51,261 nucleotides of DNA from Agromyces tardus (GTDB lineage: Bacteria > Actinomycetota > Actinomycetes > Actinomycetales > Microbacteriaceae). Location: NCBI RefSeq assembly GCF_003710805.1, contig NZ_RHHB01000020.1, positions 1 to 51,261 of the forward strand, given 5' to 3'. Below, one piece after another: positions 24,408-34,445 of the stretch. Every line of letters begins with the position of its first letter. Position 1 is the first letter of the stretch. The notes under the pieces are model-generated. The model saw only the letters and a list, made by a program, of their open reading frames with translations, ran no database searches and was not told where the DNA came from. A program made the translations under genes and the position numbers.

Positions 24408-25826
24408 ATGATCGGCATCGACGAGCGCACGGAAGCGACCCGCGACGGGGCGCGTCCGATGGTGCGCTCGACGGATGCCGCTGCGCTCGCCGCCGAGGTC
24501 GCGGCATCCGTGCCCGCGCCCACCCCGGCCCCGTCGCCGTCGTCGCCCGCTCCCGGCCCGGGCCCGCTCGCGGCCCTCTCCGACGCCGGACTCGAGGTGC
24601 CGGTGCTCGGCGGCGCGTTCGTGCGTCACGTGAACCTCGACGTCGCGGCATCCGCCCCGGCCTTCGACGCGGTCACGGCGCACGTCGCGCGGGTGCTGCC
24701 GTACTACTCGAGCGTGCACCGCGGCACGGGGTACCCGTCGCAGCTCGCGACCGCGCTCGTCGACGACGCGCGCATCGCCGTGGCCCGCCACGTGGGCGCC
24801 CGCCTCGACGACGTCGTGGTGTTCACGCGCAACACGACCGACGCCCTCAACCTGCTCGCGTCGGCGGTGCCCGGCGACACCGTGGTGCTCGACATCGAGC
24901 ACCACGCGAACCTGCTGCCGTGGGAGCGCCGCGGGCGCCGCGTCGTCGTCGCCCGGACCACGATCGCCGAGACCCTCGACGCCCTCGACGACGAGCTCCG
25001 CCGATGTCCCGCGGCGCTCGTCTCGGTCACGGGCGCGTCGAACGTCACCGGCGAGGTGCTGCCGCTCTCGCGGATCGCCGAGCTGGCCCACGCGCACGGC
25101 GCCCGGCTGGCGGTGGATGCCGCGCAGCTCCTGCCGCACCGGCGCGTCGACCTCGCGGCATCCGGCATCGACTACCTCGCGTTCTCGGGACACAAGGCGT
25201 ACGCGCCGTTCGGCGCCGGCGCGCTCGTGGGACGCGCCGACTGGCTCGACCGGGCCCCTGCGCACCTCGCGGGCGGCGGCGCCGTCGACGCCGTGCGACT
25301 CGACGCCGTCGACTGGAAGTCCGGCCCGGAGCGGCACGAGGCGGGCACGCCCAACGTGCTCGGCATCGCGGCACTCGCGCGCGCCCTCGCCGAGCTCGAG
25401 CGACTCGGCGAGCGGGCCCGCCGCGAACACGAGGAGGCGCTCACCGCGCGCCTGCACGACGGCCTCGCGGCGCAGCGGGGCGTGCGCGTCATCCGCGGCT
25501 TCGACGACGCCGACGACCGGCTCGGCATCGCGACCCTCGAGCTCGAGCGCGGCTCGGTGGGCCTCGTCGCGGCGGCGCTCGCCGCGGAGCACGGCATCTC
25601 GGTGCGCGCCGGACGCTTCTGCGCGCACCCCTTCTTCGACCGCGTCGCGACCCGCGCGAACGGCCTGCGCGCGAGCCTCGGCGCCGGCTCCTCGGCCGAC
25701 GACGTCGACCGCTTCCTCGACGCACTCGCCCGCCTCGTCGCCGACGGCCCTGCGCACGACTACGACCGCACTCCGGGCGGCTGGTGCCCGCGGGTCGACG
25801 ACCGGCCGCGGCCCTCGTTCGCCTGA
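24408..25826 (+). CDS. PLP-dependent class V aminotransferase / cysteine desulfurase-like enzyme
   Basis: 472-residue fold-type-I PLP enzyme. The PLP lysine is K263 in FSGHKAYAPFGAG; upstream are the cofactor-contacting TRNTTDALNLLAS, DIEHHANLLPWE, TGASNVTGEVLPL and VDAAQLLPHRRVD segments, all of which fit the SufS/CsdA-like branch. Near the C-terminus GRFCAHPFFDRV holds a cysteine where desulfurases carry the active-site Cys loop, so desulfurase activity is possible. Unusual: residues about 25-53 form an Ala/Pro-rich low-complexity extension before the core, absent in typical family members. No suf or isc genes are nearby, which argues for a specialised role. Confidence 0.85.
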   Translation: MIGIDERTEATRDGARPMVRSTDAAALAAEVAASVPAPTPAPSPSSPAPGPGPLAALSDAGLEVPVLGGAFVRHVNLDVAASAPAFDAVTAHVARVLPYYSSVHRGTGYPSQLATALVDDARIAVARHVGARLDDVVVFTRNTTDALNLLASAVPGDTVVLDIEHHANLLPWERRGRRVVVARTTIAETLDALDDELRRCPAALVSVTGASNVTGEVLPLSRIAELAHAHGARLAVDAAQLLPHRRVDLAASGIDYLAFSGHKAYAPFGAGALVGRADWLDRAPAHLAGGGAVDAVRLDAVDWKSGPERHEAGTPNVLGIAALARALAELERLGERARREHEEALTARLHDGLAAQRGVRVIRGFDDADDRLGIATLELERGSVGLVAAALAAEHGISVRAGRFCAHPFFDRVATRANGLRASLGAGSSADDVDRFLDALARLVADGPAHDYDRTPGGWCPRVDDRPRPSFA

Positions 25827-25873
25827 CCCGCGCGCGACCCGACTTACACTGGTTCGGGTCGGAAGGGGGTCGA

Positions 25874-26368
25874 ATGATGCGTCCACTCAGCGAGGAGGAG
25901 CTGCGCGAGTCGTTCGTCAACGCGACCGATGCGGAGCTCGACCAGCTGGAACTGCCGCTCGAGTACCTGCTCGTCGACTGGGAGCACGTCGACGCGCTCG
26001 CCTGGCGCGACCGCACGGTGCGCCACCGCGGCTACCTCGTGACCCTGATCGACGACGAGCCCGTCGGCATCGTGCTGCGCGCGGCCGACCCCCCGTCGTC
26101 GCGACACCGCGCCGCCGTCTGCAACCTCTGCCACACGCACCAGCCGGCGAACCAGGTCACGATGTTCTCCGCGCGGCGCGCGGGCGAGGCGGGCCGCAAC
26201 GGGAACTCGGTCGGCACGTACCTCTGCAGCGACCTCTCGTGCCAGGAGAACGTGCGTCTTCCCGCCCCGCTCGCCCCCGCCGAGGTGCGCAGCGGATCGC
26301 ACACCTCGGCCCGCATCGACGGCCTCGCCCGCCGCACCCGCGCGTTCGTCGAGGGCGTACTGGGCTGA
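25874..26368 (+). CDS. FBP/FusB-like EF-G-binding zinc protein
   Basis: 164 residues. The C-terminal half has a treble-clef zinc finger with C83-x2-C86 (CNLCHTHQPANQVTMFSAR) and C118-x4-C123 (YLCSDLSCQENVR), the signature of the FBP C-terminal domain. In staphylococci, FusB/FusC proteins with this domain bind elongation factor G and free it from fusidic-acid-stalled ribosomes. The N-terminal helical part (LSEEELRESFVNATDAELDQ) also fits. MM start; the second ATG at 25877 is equally possible. A translation-factor rescue role is likely; drug resistance is only a possibility. Confidence 0.82.
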   Translation: MMRPLSEEELRESFVNATDAELDQLELPLEYLLVDWEHVDALAWRDRTVRHRGYLVTLIDDEPVGIVLRAADPPSSRHRAAVCNLCHTHQPANQVTMFSARRAGEAGRNGNSVGTYLCSDLSCQENVRLPAPLAPAEVRSGSHTSARIDGLARRTRAFVEGVLG

Positions 26369-26399
26369 CAGCAGGCAACCCAACGCGAAGGAGCGTCCC

Positions 26400-26996
26400 G
26401 TGGGCAAGGTGGTCATGTACGGCTCGGTGTCGGTGGACGGCTTCATCGCCGACGAGGACGACCAGCCCGGGCCGCTGTTCGACTGGCTGACCAGCGGAGA
26501 CGTGCCGTTGGACGAGAGCGGCGTGTTGACGGTGTCCCGGCCGTCCTACGACTACATCCGGCCGTACTGGGACGAGATCGGGGTGACCATCGCCGGCCGG
26601 CACGTCTTCGACATGACCGACGGCTGGGACGGGACTCCTCCGAGCGGGATCGACCACGTGGTCGTCGTGACCCACCGGCCGGAGCCCGAGGGCTGGGACC
26701 CCGAGGGCTGGGACCCCGAGGCGCCGTTCCACTTCGTCGACGGCGTCGAGGCCGCCGTGGCGAGGGCGCAGGAGCTCGCGGGTGACCGCATCGTCGAGGT
26801 CGCCGCCGGCGACGTCGGCGGCCAGGTGCTCGCCGCGGGCCTCGTCGACGAGGTGCGGATGGACGTCGTGCCCGTCGTGTTCGGAGCCGGCAAGCGCTAC
26901 TTCGGGTCGGTCGACGCGCAGCACCTGCTGGAGGATCCCGACGTGGTGATCCAGGGCAGCCGTGTGCTGCACCTGCGCTATCCCGTGCGCCGGTGA
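26400..26996 (+). CDS. Dihydrofolate reductase-like (RibD C-terminal) family protein
   Basis: 198-residue protein of the DHFR/RibD_C superfamily: VVMYGSVSVDGFIADEDDQPG at the start, TIAGRHVFDMTDGWDG in the middle and DEVRMDVVPVVFGAGKRYF near the end. These proteins reduce unknown substrates with NADPH. GTG start with GAAGGAG before it. Residues about 96-107 contain a tandem EGWDP duplication made by a 15-bp DNA repeat (26685-26714), which lengthens a surface loop. Base usage in the first 200 bp looks slightly less biased than in its neighbours. Confidence 0.85.
   Translation: MGKVVMYGSVSVDGFIADEDDQPGPLFDWLTSGDVPLDESGVLTVSRPSYDYIRPYWDEIGVTIAGRHVFDMTDGWDGTPPSGIDHVVVVTHRPEPEGWDPEGWDPEAPFHFVDGVEAAVARAQELAGDRIVEVAAGDVGGQVLAAGLVDEVRMDVVPVVFGAGKRYFGSVDAQHLLEDPDVVIQGSRVLHLRYPVRR
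26685..26720. repeat. In-frame 15-bp tandem duplication in the DHFR-like gene
   Basis: The unit CCCGAGGGCTGGGAC occurs twice back to back (26685-26699, 26700-26714) with the start of a third. It encodes a repeated PEGWD and suggests recent slippage. Confidence 0.9.
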
Positions 26997-27057
26997 CCGG
27001 TCCGAGCGGAGACGCGAAGGAGGCCGGACGTGGTCCGCCCGCCGCGCCCCCGACTCG

Positions 27058-27831
27058 TCAGCTCGCCGCGTCGATCGCGACCGGCTCGAGCGTCGCGCGC
27101 TTCGCGGTGCGGCCGTCGCCCGACGAGCGGCCGGTGAGCCGGCGCCCGATCCAGGGCAGCACGTACTCGCGGTAGTACGCGGCGGTGTTGCGGCTCTTCT
27201 GGCCGGCCGGCGCGGCCGCGACCTCCGCGACACCCCACTCCGACGGCACCGGCACGCCGAGCGCCGTGAGCACGTTCGACGCGACGCGGGCGTGGCCGAG
27301 CGGGTTGAGGTGCAGCTTGTCGGACGACCAGTAGCGGATGTCGCGCAGCCCGCGATCCGAGAAGTTGTCGACGAACGTCACCCCGTCCATCGCGGCGAGG
27401 TCCTGGAGCGCAGCGGTGAGCCGCACGCCGCGGGCATCGAACACCCTGCCGAGCGGCAGGTGCTCGGTCGGGTTCGCGCCGCTCAGCATGAGCACGTGGA
27501 TGCCCTCCTCGCGGATGCGCTCGACCGCCTGCCGGAATCGTGCGGCCACCGACTCCTCGGGCATCCGCGGACGCAGCATGTCGTTGCCGCCCCCGTTGAA
27601 GCTGATGACCTCGGGCCGCAGCGCGATGGCCGCCTCGAGCTGCTCGTCGACGATGGGCCCGAGCTTGCGGCCGCGGATCGCCAGGTTGGCGTAGCGCACC
27701 TCCTCGGGGGCCGCGTGCTTCGCGAGGCCGAGGGCGACGAAGTCCGCCCAGCCGCGCACGGTGCCGTCGGGCAGCTCGTCGCCGACGCCCTCGGTGAAGC
27801 TGTCGCCGATCGCGACGTACGAGTGGAACAT
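27058..27831 (-). CDS. SGNH/GDSL hydrolase
   Basis: 257-residue esterase/lipase-type hydrolase. Catalytic blocks are AIGDSFTEGVGD (serine at residue 11), a glycine in block II, SFNGGGNDML (block III asparagine) and SSDKLHLNPLGHARVA with the Asp-His pair (block V). No signal peptide, so cytoplasmic. ATG at 27831 begins right at the first beta strand; an ATG 24 bases upstream is less likely. The C-terminal 60 residues (AAAPAGQKSRNTAAYYREY onward) are an extra segment beyond the core domain. Substrate is unknown; many actinobacterial homologues are carbohydrate or lipid esterases. Confidence 0.88.
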   Translation of the reverse strand: MFHSYVAIGDSFTEGVGDELPDGTVRGWADFVALGLAKHAAPEEVRYANLAIRGRKLGPIVDEQLEAAIALRPEVISFNGGGNDMLRPRMPEESVAARFRQAVERIREEGIHVLMLSGANPTEHLPLGRVFDARGVRLTAALQDLAAMDGVTFVDNFSDRGLRDIRYWSSDKLHLNPLGHARVASNVLTALGVPVPSEWGVAEVAAAPAGQKSRNTAAYYREYVLPWIGRRLTGRSSGDGRTAKRATLEPVAIDAAS

Positions 27832-27926
27832 GTGCTCCACGCTAGCGTGCGGCATCCGCTCGATCGCCGTGCCGGCATGCGGATGCCGCGGACGGTGCCG
27901 CCCCCGTCACGACGACCGGTGCGCGG

Positions 27927-28115
27927 TCAGTGCGCAGCGTTCTCGAGCTCGCAGTCGGCGCCCGGGTAGAGCAGCGTCTCGTGCCCGTCGTCGAACCGCA
28001 CGAGGTACGGCGGACCGCCGTCGGAACCCCGCACCTCGAGGACCTCGCCGTGCCGATCGGGCGTGCCGACCGCCTTGCTGTGGATGACCAGACGCTCGCC
28101 GACTGCTGCCTGCAT
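27927..28115 (-). CDS. DUF1918 protein
   Basis: 62 residues: MQAAVGERLVIHSKAVGTP, RHGEVLEVRGSDGGPPYLV and RFDDGHETLLYPGADC match DUF1918, a small SH3-like beta-barrel found throughout actinobacteria and often listed among stress-induced genes. GGGAG lies at good distance before the ATG. Function unknown. Confidence 0.85.
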   Translation of the reverse strand: MQAAVGERLVIHSKAVGTPDRHGEVLEVRGSDGGPPYLVRFDDGHETLLYPGADCELENAAH

Positions 28116-28174
28116 CGCTGCTCCCTCGCTCTCGTTCCAGCGTACGCCCGGCGTCCGCGGCGGGGAAGGGTGCC

Positions 28175-28250
28175 GAGAACAGGATGCGACGGGGGGAACA
28201 GGCCGGTGGGGCCTGTTCTCGTGGCCGGAGGCCCGATCGCCCATGTTCTC
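28175..28250. promoter_or_regulatory. GAGAACA/TGTTCTC boxes with a 9-bp hairpin
   Basis: The 225-bp gap between the DUF1918 gene and the PucR gene holds GAGAACA near 28175, TGTTCTC near 28214 and another TGTTCTC near 28244. GAACAGGCC (28196-28204) and GGCCTGTTC (28210-28218) form a perfect 9-bp stem with a 5-base loop. It may terminate the PucR transcript (read on the minus strand) or carry binding sites for the DUF1918 promoter. Confidence 0.45.
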
Positions 28251-28340
28251 GCGACACGGGTGCCGGGAGTGGGGCGGCGAGGCGGCCGGGGAGGGGGCCG
28301 AGCGGCGGCCGGGGCGGGCGGGGAAGGGCCCGGGTCCGCG

Positions 28341-29894
28341 TCAGCCGACGGCGAGGAGCGCCGCCCACAGGTCGGCCCGCGCGTGGAACCCCGAGAGGTC
28401 GCGGCCGAGCAGGCGCTCCGCGAGCGCGATGCGACTGCGCACGGTGTGGCGGTGCACGCCGAGCTGCTGGGCGGTCGCGTCGAACTGGCCGCCGTGCTCG
28501 AGCCACACCCGCGTCGTCTCGAGCAGCGTCGTGCCGTTGGCCGTGTCGTACTCGGTGAGCGGCGCGAGGGTCGCCCGGGCGACGGCACGCGCGTCGGTGC
28601 GGGCGAGGAACGCGAGCACCCCCTGGCGGCTGATGTCGTCGAACCACGCGACGCCCGGTCCGGTCTCGCGGGCGCGCTCGAGCGCCCGCAACGCCTGCTC
28701 GTGCGCGTCGGCCACAGCGTCGACGGATGCAGCATCCGACACCCCGACCGGAACGTCGAACTCGTTCGCGAGCTCCTCGGCGATGCCGGTGTCGGCGTCC
28801 TCGAGGATGACCACGAGGGTCTCGCCGTCGCGGCCGAAGAAGAGGTGCCCGCCGCGCTCGTCGACGCGCAGCTCGAGGAACTCGGCGAGCCGGTCGACGT
28901 GCTCGGGCGGCAGGTCGGCGATCGCCACGCGCACGGGCGACGCCGGCAGCGGCCCCCACATCTCCGCGGAGACACGTTCGGCCAGGTCGAGGTCGCCCGC
29001 GATGATCGAGCGCAGCAGGCCCGCCCGCAGGTGACCGCGCGCGCGGTCGAGGTCGCGGTTCTGCTCGAGCGCGAGTCCCGCGAGCGCGATCACCGAGGTG
29101 ACGACCTCGCGCCCGGCGGCGTCGAGCTCGGGGGAGTCGCCGATGGCGAGCACACCGCGCAGCGCCCCGCCGCCGCCGAGCGTCTGCAGCGTCATCCGCT
29201 GCGGACGCCCCACCGACGCACCCGCCTCGAGCGAACGGCCGGCGCGCTGGCCGCGGCGCAGCATCGACCGCGCTTCGCCGACGACCTCGCCGAGCGCCGG
29301 CTGGCCGAGGCCGCCCACGGGCGATTCGCGATCGAGGGTGCCCGCGGCGTCGATGAGGCCGACCCACGCGCCCAGGCGGTGGGAGAGCTCGGCGAGCGTG
29401 GCGCCGAGTCCGTCGGGGCGCAGCGCCGCGAGCGAGATGGCGCGCTGCGCGGCGAGCGCCCACGCCTGGCGGGCGTTCGCATCGGCGGCGTTGAGGTCGG
29501 CGATCGTGCGCACCACGCGGATGAACGGCACCCGGTACGGCACCTCGAACAGCGGCAGGCCGTGGGCGGTGCACGCGGCCACGAGCGCGTCGGGCGTGCC
29601 CTCGCGCACCACCTCGGTGCCGAAGCCGAGCGCCGCGACGCCGCTGGCGCGCAGCCGGGCGACGTACGCGTCGAACCCGGCGGGGTCGTCGACCCCGGAG
29701 TCGGCGCCGAACTGGGTGCCCGTCGTGAGCAGCACGTTCCCCGCCTCGAGGAACGGGGACGGGTCGACGAGGTCGGAGCTGTGCGCCCACTGCACGGTCG
29801 CGTCGAGCGCGCCGTGGGGCAGTGCGCCGGCCGGGGTCAGCAGCGTGAGGGCGAGGTCGCCGCGATCGAGGAGGGTCTGCACGGTCGGCTTCAT
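28341..29894 (-). CDS. PucR-family transcriptional regulator
   Basis: 517 residues. N-terminal PucR sensing domain (about 1-125, TVQTLLDRGDLALTLLT through AACTAHGLPLFEVPY), a central GGDEF-like/GAF-like region (about 165-420) and a C-terminal PucR helix-turn-helix (about 468-498, GQFDATAQQLGVHRHTVR). PucR proteins activate catabolic genes for purines, GABA and polyamines in response to the pathway intermediate. It is divergent from gabT across 336 bp, so it is very likely the activator of the putrescine/GABA operon downstream. ATG at 29894 begins the conserved domain. Confidence 0.9.
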   Translation of the reverse strand: MKPTVQTLLDRGDLALTLLTPAGALPHGALDATVQWAHSSDLVDPSPFLEAGNVLLTTGTQFGADSGVDDPAGFDAYVARLRASGVAALGFGTEVVREGTPDALVAACTAHGLPLFEVPYRVPFIRVVRTIADLNAADANARQAWALAAQRAISLAALRPDGLGATLAELSHRLGAWVGLIDAAGTLDRESPVGGLGQPALGEVVGEARSMLRRGQRAGRSLEAGASVGRPQRMTLQTLGGGGALRGVLAIGDSPELDAAGREVVTSVIALAGLALEQNRDLDRARGHLRAGLLRSIIAGDLDLAERVSAEMWGPLPASPVRVAIADLPPEHVDRLAEFLELRVDERGGHLFFGRDGETLVVILEDADTGIAEELANEFDVPVGVSDAASVDAVADAHEQALRALERARETGPGVAWFDDISRQGVLAFLARTDARAVARATLAPLTEYDTANGTTLLETTRVWLEHGGQFDATAQQLGVHRHTVRSRIALAERLLGRDLSGFHARADLWAALLAVG

Positions 29895-29910
29895 GGGTGC
29901 CTCCTCGGCG

Positions 29911-30107
29911 GTGTGCGTCGGTCGAGTAGCGACGAAGGAGCGTATCGAGACCCGGGATCTCGATACGGCCCTCGCGGGCCTACTCGATCGGCGGTGTGCG
30001 TCGGTCGAGTAGCGACGAAGGAGCGTATCGAGACCCGGGGATCTCGATACGGCCCTGGCGGGCCTACTCGATCGGCGGTGGCGTGCTGGCGGGCTGCTCG
30101 ATCGGCG
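29911..30107. repeat. Two 83-bp palindromic repeat units in the pucR-gabT gap
   Basis: Units begin at 29911 and 29994 (period 83) and are nearly identical; a truncated third arm ends at about 30107. Each has GGTCGAGTAG...CGTATCGAGACC followed by the inverted TCTCGATACGGCCC...GGGCCTACTCGATCGGCGG. These belong to the same family as those at 13322, 19791 and 34446 but here stand between divergent promoters rather than at gene ends. Confidence 0.9.
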
Positions 30108-30142
30108 AGTGTTGTACGCGACGTCGAGACAGGTGCCTCCGA

Positions 30143-30150
30143 GTGTACAC
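30143..30150. promoter_or_regulatory. GTGTACAC palindrome upstream of gabT
   Basis: A perfect 8-bp palindrome 81 bp before the gabT start and 249 bp before the pucR start, in the only non-repeat part of the gap. It is a candidate site for the PucR protein or another regulator; position is the only support. Confidence 0.3.
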
Positions 30151-30230
30151 GCGGGCGGAGCGGCATCCGCTGGGCCCTGCCTACCATGGCCGAGCAACGC
30201 CACCGTCGTCATCTCGCATCGGAGCACCCC

Positions 30231-31585
30231 ATGACCCTCGTCGCACCCACGGCCACCACCGTCGGCGGACCCGCCCTGCCGCAGGAGCGCCGCCTCGTCA
30301 CCAGCATCCCCGGCCCGCGCTCGCAGGAGCTCATGGCCCGCAAGGCCGAGGCCGTCGCCGCGGGCGTCGGCACCACGATCCCCGTCTCGGTCGTCGCGGC
30401 CGGCGGCGGCGTCATCGTCGACGCCGACGGCAACTCGATCATCGACCTCGGCTCGGGCATCGCCGTCACGGGCGTCGGCAACTCGAACCCCCGCGTCGTC
30501 GAGGCCGTCACCGCGCAGCTCAACGCCTTCACGCACACGTGCTTCACCGTGGCGCCGTACGACGGCTACGTCTCGGTCGCCGAGAAGCTCAACGAGCTCA
30601 CCCCCGGCGACCACGCCAAGCGCTCGGCCCTCTTCAACTCGGGCGCCGAGGCCGTCGAGAACGCCGTGAAGATCGCGCGCCACTACACGAAGAAGCAGGC
30701 CGTCGTCGCGTTCGACCACGCCTACCACGGTCGCACGAACCTCACGATGGGCCTCACGGCCAAGAACATCCCCTACAAGAGCGGCTTCGGCCCGTTCGCC
30801 CCCGAGGTCTACCGCGCTCCGCTCAGCTACCCCTTCCGCGACGGGGGGCTGTCGGGCGCCGAGGCCGCGGCCCGCGCCATCCTGCAGATCGAGAAGCAGG
30901 TCGGCGCCGAGAACCTCGCCGCGATCATCATCGAGCCCATCCAGGGCGAGGGCGGCTTCATCGTGCCCGCCCCCGGGTTCCTGCCCGCGCTCGTGAAGTG
31001 GGCGAACGAGAACGACGTCGTGTTCATCGCCGACGAGGTGCAGACCGGCTTCGGCCGCACCGGCGCCTGGTTCGCGAGCGAGCACGAGGGCATCGTGCCC
31101 GACGTCATCGTCACGGCGAAGGGCATCGCGGGCGGCTTGCCGCTCTCGGCGGTCACCGGCCGCGCCGAGATCATGGACTCCGCCATGGCCGGCGGCCTCG
31201 GCGGCACCTACGCGGGCAGCCCGATCGCCTGCGCCGCCGCGCTCGCCGCGATCGAGTCCTACCGGGAGGACGGCCTCATCGAGCGCGCCCGCGAGATCGG
31301 CACCGTGCTCATCGGCCGCCTCAACGCGCTGCGCACCGCCGATGCCCGCATCGGCGACGTGCGCGGCCGCGGCGCGATGGTCGCGATCGAGCTCGTCGAC
31401 CCCGCCACCGGCGCCCCCGACGCCGCCCTCACGGGCAAGCTCGCCGCCTACGCGGCGCAGCACGGCGTGCTCGTGCTCACGTGCGGCACCTACGGCAACG
31501 TCATCCGATTCCTGCCGCCCCTCACCATCTCCGACGAGCTCCTCATCGAGGGCCTCGGAGTCATCGCAGAAGGACTGAAGCAGGC

Positions 31586-31589
<4 letters not shown>
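30231..31589 (+). CDS. gabT: 4-aminobutyrate--2-oxoglutarate transaminase
   Basis: 452-residue class III PLP aminotransferase converting GABA plus 2-oxoglutarate to succinic semialdehyde plus glutamate. PLP lysine is K297 (VTAKGIAGGLPLSA); ALFNSGAEAVENAVKIARHY binds the cofactor phosphate, FDHAYHGRTNLTMGLTAK and IIEPIQGEGGFIVP are typical GabT segments, and DEVQTGFGRTG contains the PLP-pairing aspartate. An ATG at 30186 is in frame, but 30231 has GGAG at proper spacing. The stop overlaps the next ATG (ATGA), so glutamate dehydrogenase is coupled to it. Confidence 0.94.
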
Positions 31590-32929
<1,340 letters not shown>

Positions 32930-32968
32930 TCCGGCGATCCCCGCGAACACACGAGAACGGAACGGAAC

Positions 32969-34438
32969 ATGACGACCATCCAGCAGGAGTCCACCCTCAT
33001 CGAGCGCGTCGCCGACGGCCTCTTCATCGGCGGCGAGTGGGTGCCGGCCGAAGGCGGGAAGACCTTCGCGGTCCAGGACCCGTCGACCGGCGAGGTCATC
33101 AAGGAGATCGCCGACGCCTCGCCGGCGGACGGCATGCGCGCCCTCGACGCGGCCGTGGCCGCGCAGGACGCGTGGGCGGCGACCGCACCGCGCGAGCGCG
33201 GGGAGATCCTGCGCCGTGCGTTCGACCTCCTCATGGAGCGCAAGGAGGACTTCGCCCTCCTCATGACCCTCGAGATGGGCAAGCCGCTCGCCGAGGCTCG
33301 CGGCGAGGTCGTCTACGGCGGCGAGTTCCTGCGGTGGTTCAGCGAGGAGGCCGTGCGCATCACGGGCCGCTACGGGCTCAACCCCGAGGGCACCGGCCGC
33401 ATCGTGGTCGCCCAGCGCCCCGTCGGGCCGTCGTACTTCATCACCCCGTGGAACTTCCCCCTCGCGATGGCGACCCGCAAGATCGCGCCGGCGCTCGCCG
33501 CGGGCTGCACCGTCGTGGTGAAGCCCGCCGCTCTCACGCCGCTCACGACGATCGCCTTCGTGCAGCTGCTCGAGGAGGTCGGCCTGCCGAAGGGCGTCGT
33601 CAACGTCGTGACGACGACGAGTTCCTCGAAGGTCTCGGGCCCCATCATCGCCGACCCGCGGCTGCGCAAGCTCTCGTTCACGGGCTCGACCGAGGTCGGC
33701 CGCAAGCTCATCGAGCAGTCGGCGCAGGGCATCCTGCGCACCTCGATGGAGCTCGGCGGCAACGCGCCGTTCGTCGTCTTCGAGGACGCCGACCTGGACA
33801 AGGCGGTCGAGGGTGCGATCGTGGCGAAGTTCCGCAACATCGGCCAAGCCTGCACGGCGGCGAACCGCTTCATCGTGCACGAGTCGGTCGCGCCGGAGTT
33901 CGCCAAGCGCGTCACCGAGCGCGTCGCGGCGATGCGCGTCGGCCGCGGCACCGAGGACGGCGTGAACATCGGCCCCTTGATCGACGACGACGCGGTCGCC
34001 TCGACCGACGAGCTCGTCAAGGACGCCGTCGCCAAGGGCGCGAAGGTGCTCGCGGGCGGTGCGCCGATCGACGGCGCGGGCTCGTTCTACGCCCCGACCG
34101 TGCTCGGCGACGTCGGCGCCGACGCGCGCCTGCTGCGCGAGGAGATCTTCGGCCCGGTGCTCGGCATCACGACGTTCGCCGACGAGGACGAGGCGGTGCG
34201 ACTCGCGAACGCCACCGAGTACGGCCTCATCTCCTACGTGTTCACGCAGGACCTCGCCCGCGGCCACCGCATGATCGACCGCCTCGACACCGGCATGATG
34301 GGCCTCAACACGGGCCTCGTCTCGAACGCGGCCGCGCCCTTCGGCGGGGTCAAGCAGTCGGGCATCGGCCGCGAGGGCGGCTTCGAGGGCATCCACGAGT
34401 TCCTCGACACCAAGTACACGCTCATTCCCCTGAGTTGA
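32969..34438 (+). CDS. gabD: Succinate-semialdehyde dehydrogenase
   Basis: 489-residue NAD(P)-dependent aldehyde dehydrogenase. Catalytic cysteine is C295 (IGQACTAANRF) and general base E261 (MELGGNAPF); FTGSTEVGRKL binds the cofactor and EIFGPVLGITTF follows. GabD-type spacing and context downstream of gabT support succinic semialdehyde to succinate, feeding the TCA cycle. Because this is the only aldehyde dehydrogenase in the cluster, it may also oxidise 4-aminobutanal from the putrescine oxidase step. It starts 39 bp after the preceding gene with a GAACGGAAC leader. Confidence 0.93.
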   Translation: MTTIQQESTLIERVADGLFIGGEWVPAEGGKTFAVQDPSTGEVIKEIADASPADGMRALDAAVAAQDAWAATAPRERGEILRRAFDLLMERKEDFALLMTLEMGKPLAEARGEVVYGGEFLRWFSEEAVRITGRYGLNPEGTGRIVVAQRPVGPSYFITPWNFPLAMATRKIAPALAAGCTVVVKPAALTPLTTIAFVQLLEEVGLPKGVVNVVTTTSSSKVSGPIIADPRLRKLSFTGSTEVGRKLIEQSAQGILRTSMELGGNAPFVVFEDADLDKAVEGAIVAKFRNIGQACTAANRFIVHESVAPEFAKRVTERVAAMRVGRGTEDGVNIGPLIDDDAVASTDELVKDAVAKGAKVLAGGAPIDGAGSFYAPTVLGDVGADARLLREEIFGPVLGITTFADEDEAVRLANATEYGLISYVFTQDLARGHRMIDRLDTGMMGLNTGLVSNAAAPFGGVKQSGIGREGGFEGIHEFLDTKYTLIPLS

Positions 34439-34445
34439 CGCGCCG

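Noticed and set aside
23076..25886. 936-codon minus-strand frame opposite the desaturase and aminotransferase
   Set aside because: Low-complexity shadow; crosses a clear terminator and promoter of the real genes.
27930..30200. Plus-strand open frame opposite pucR, running into gabT
   Set aside because: Repetitive Arg/Glu/Val composition without family motifs, antisense to a clear PucR gene; gabT has its own start and ribosome site at 30231.
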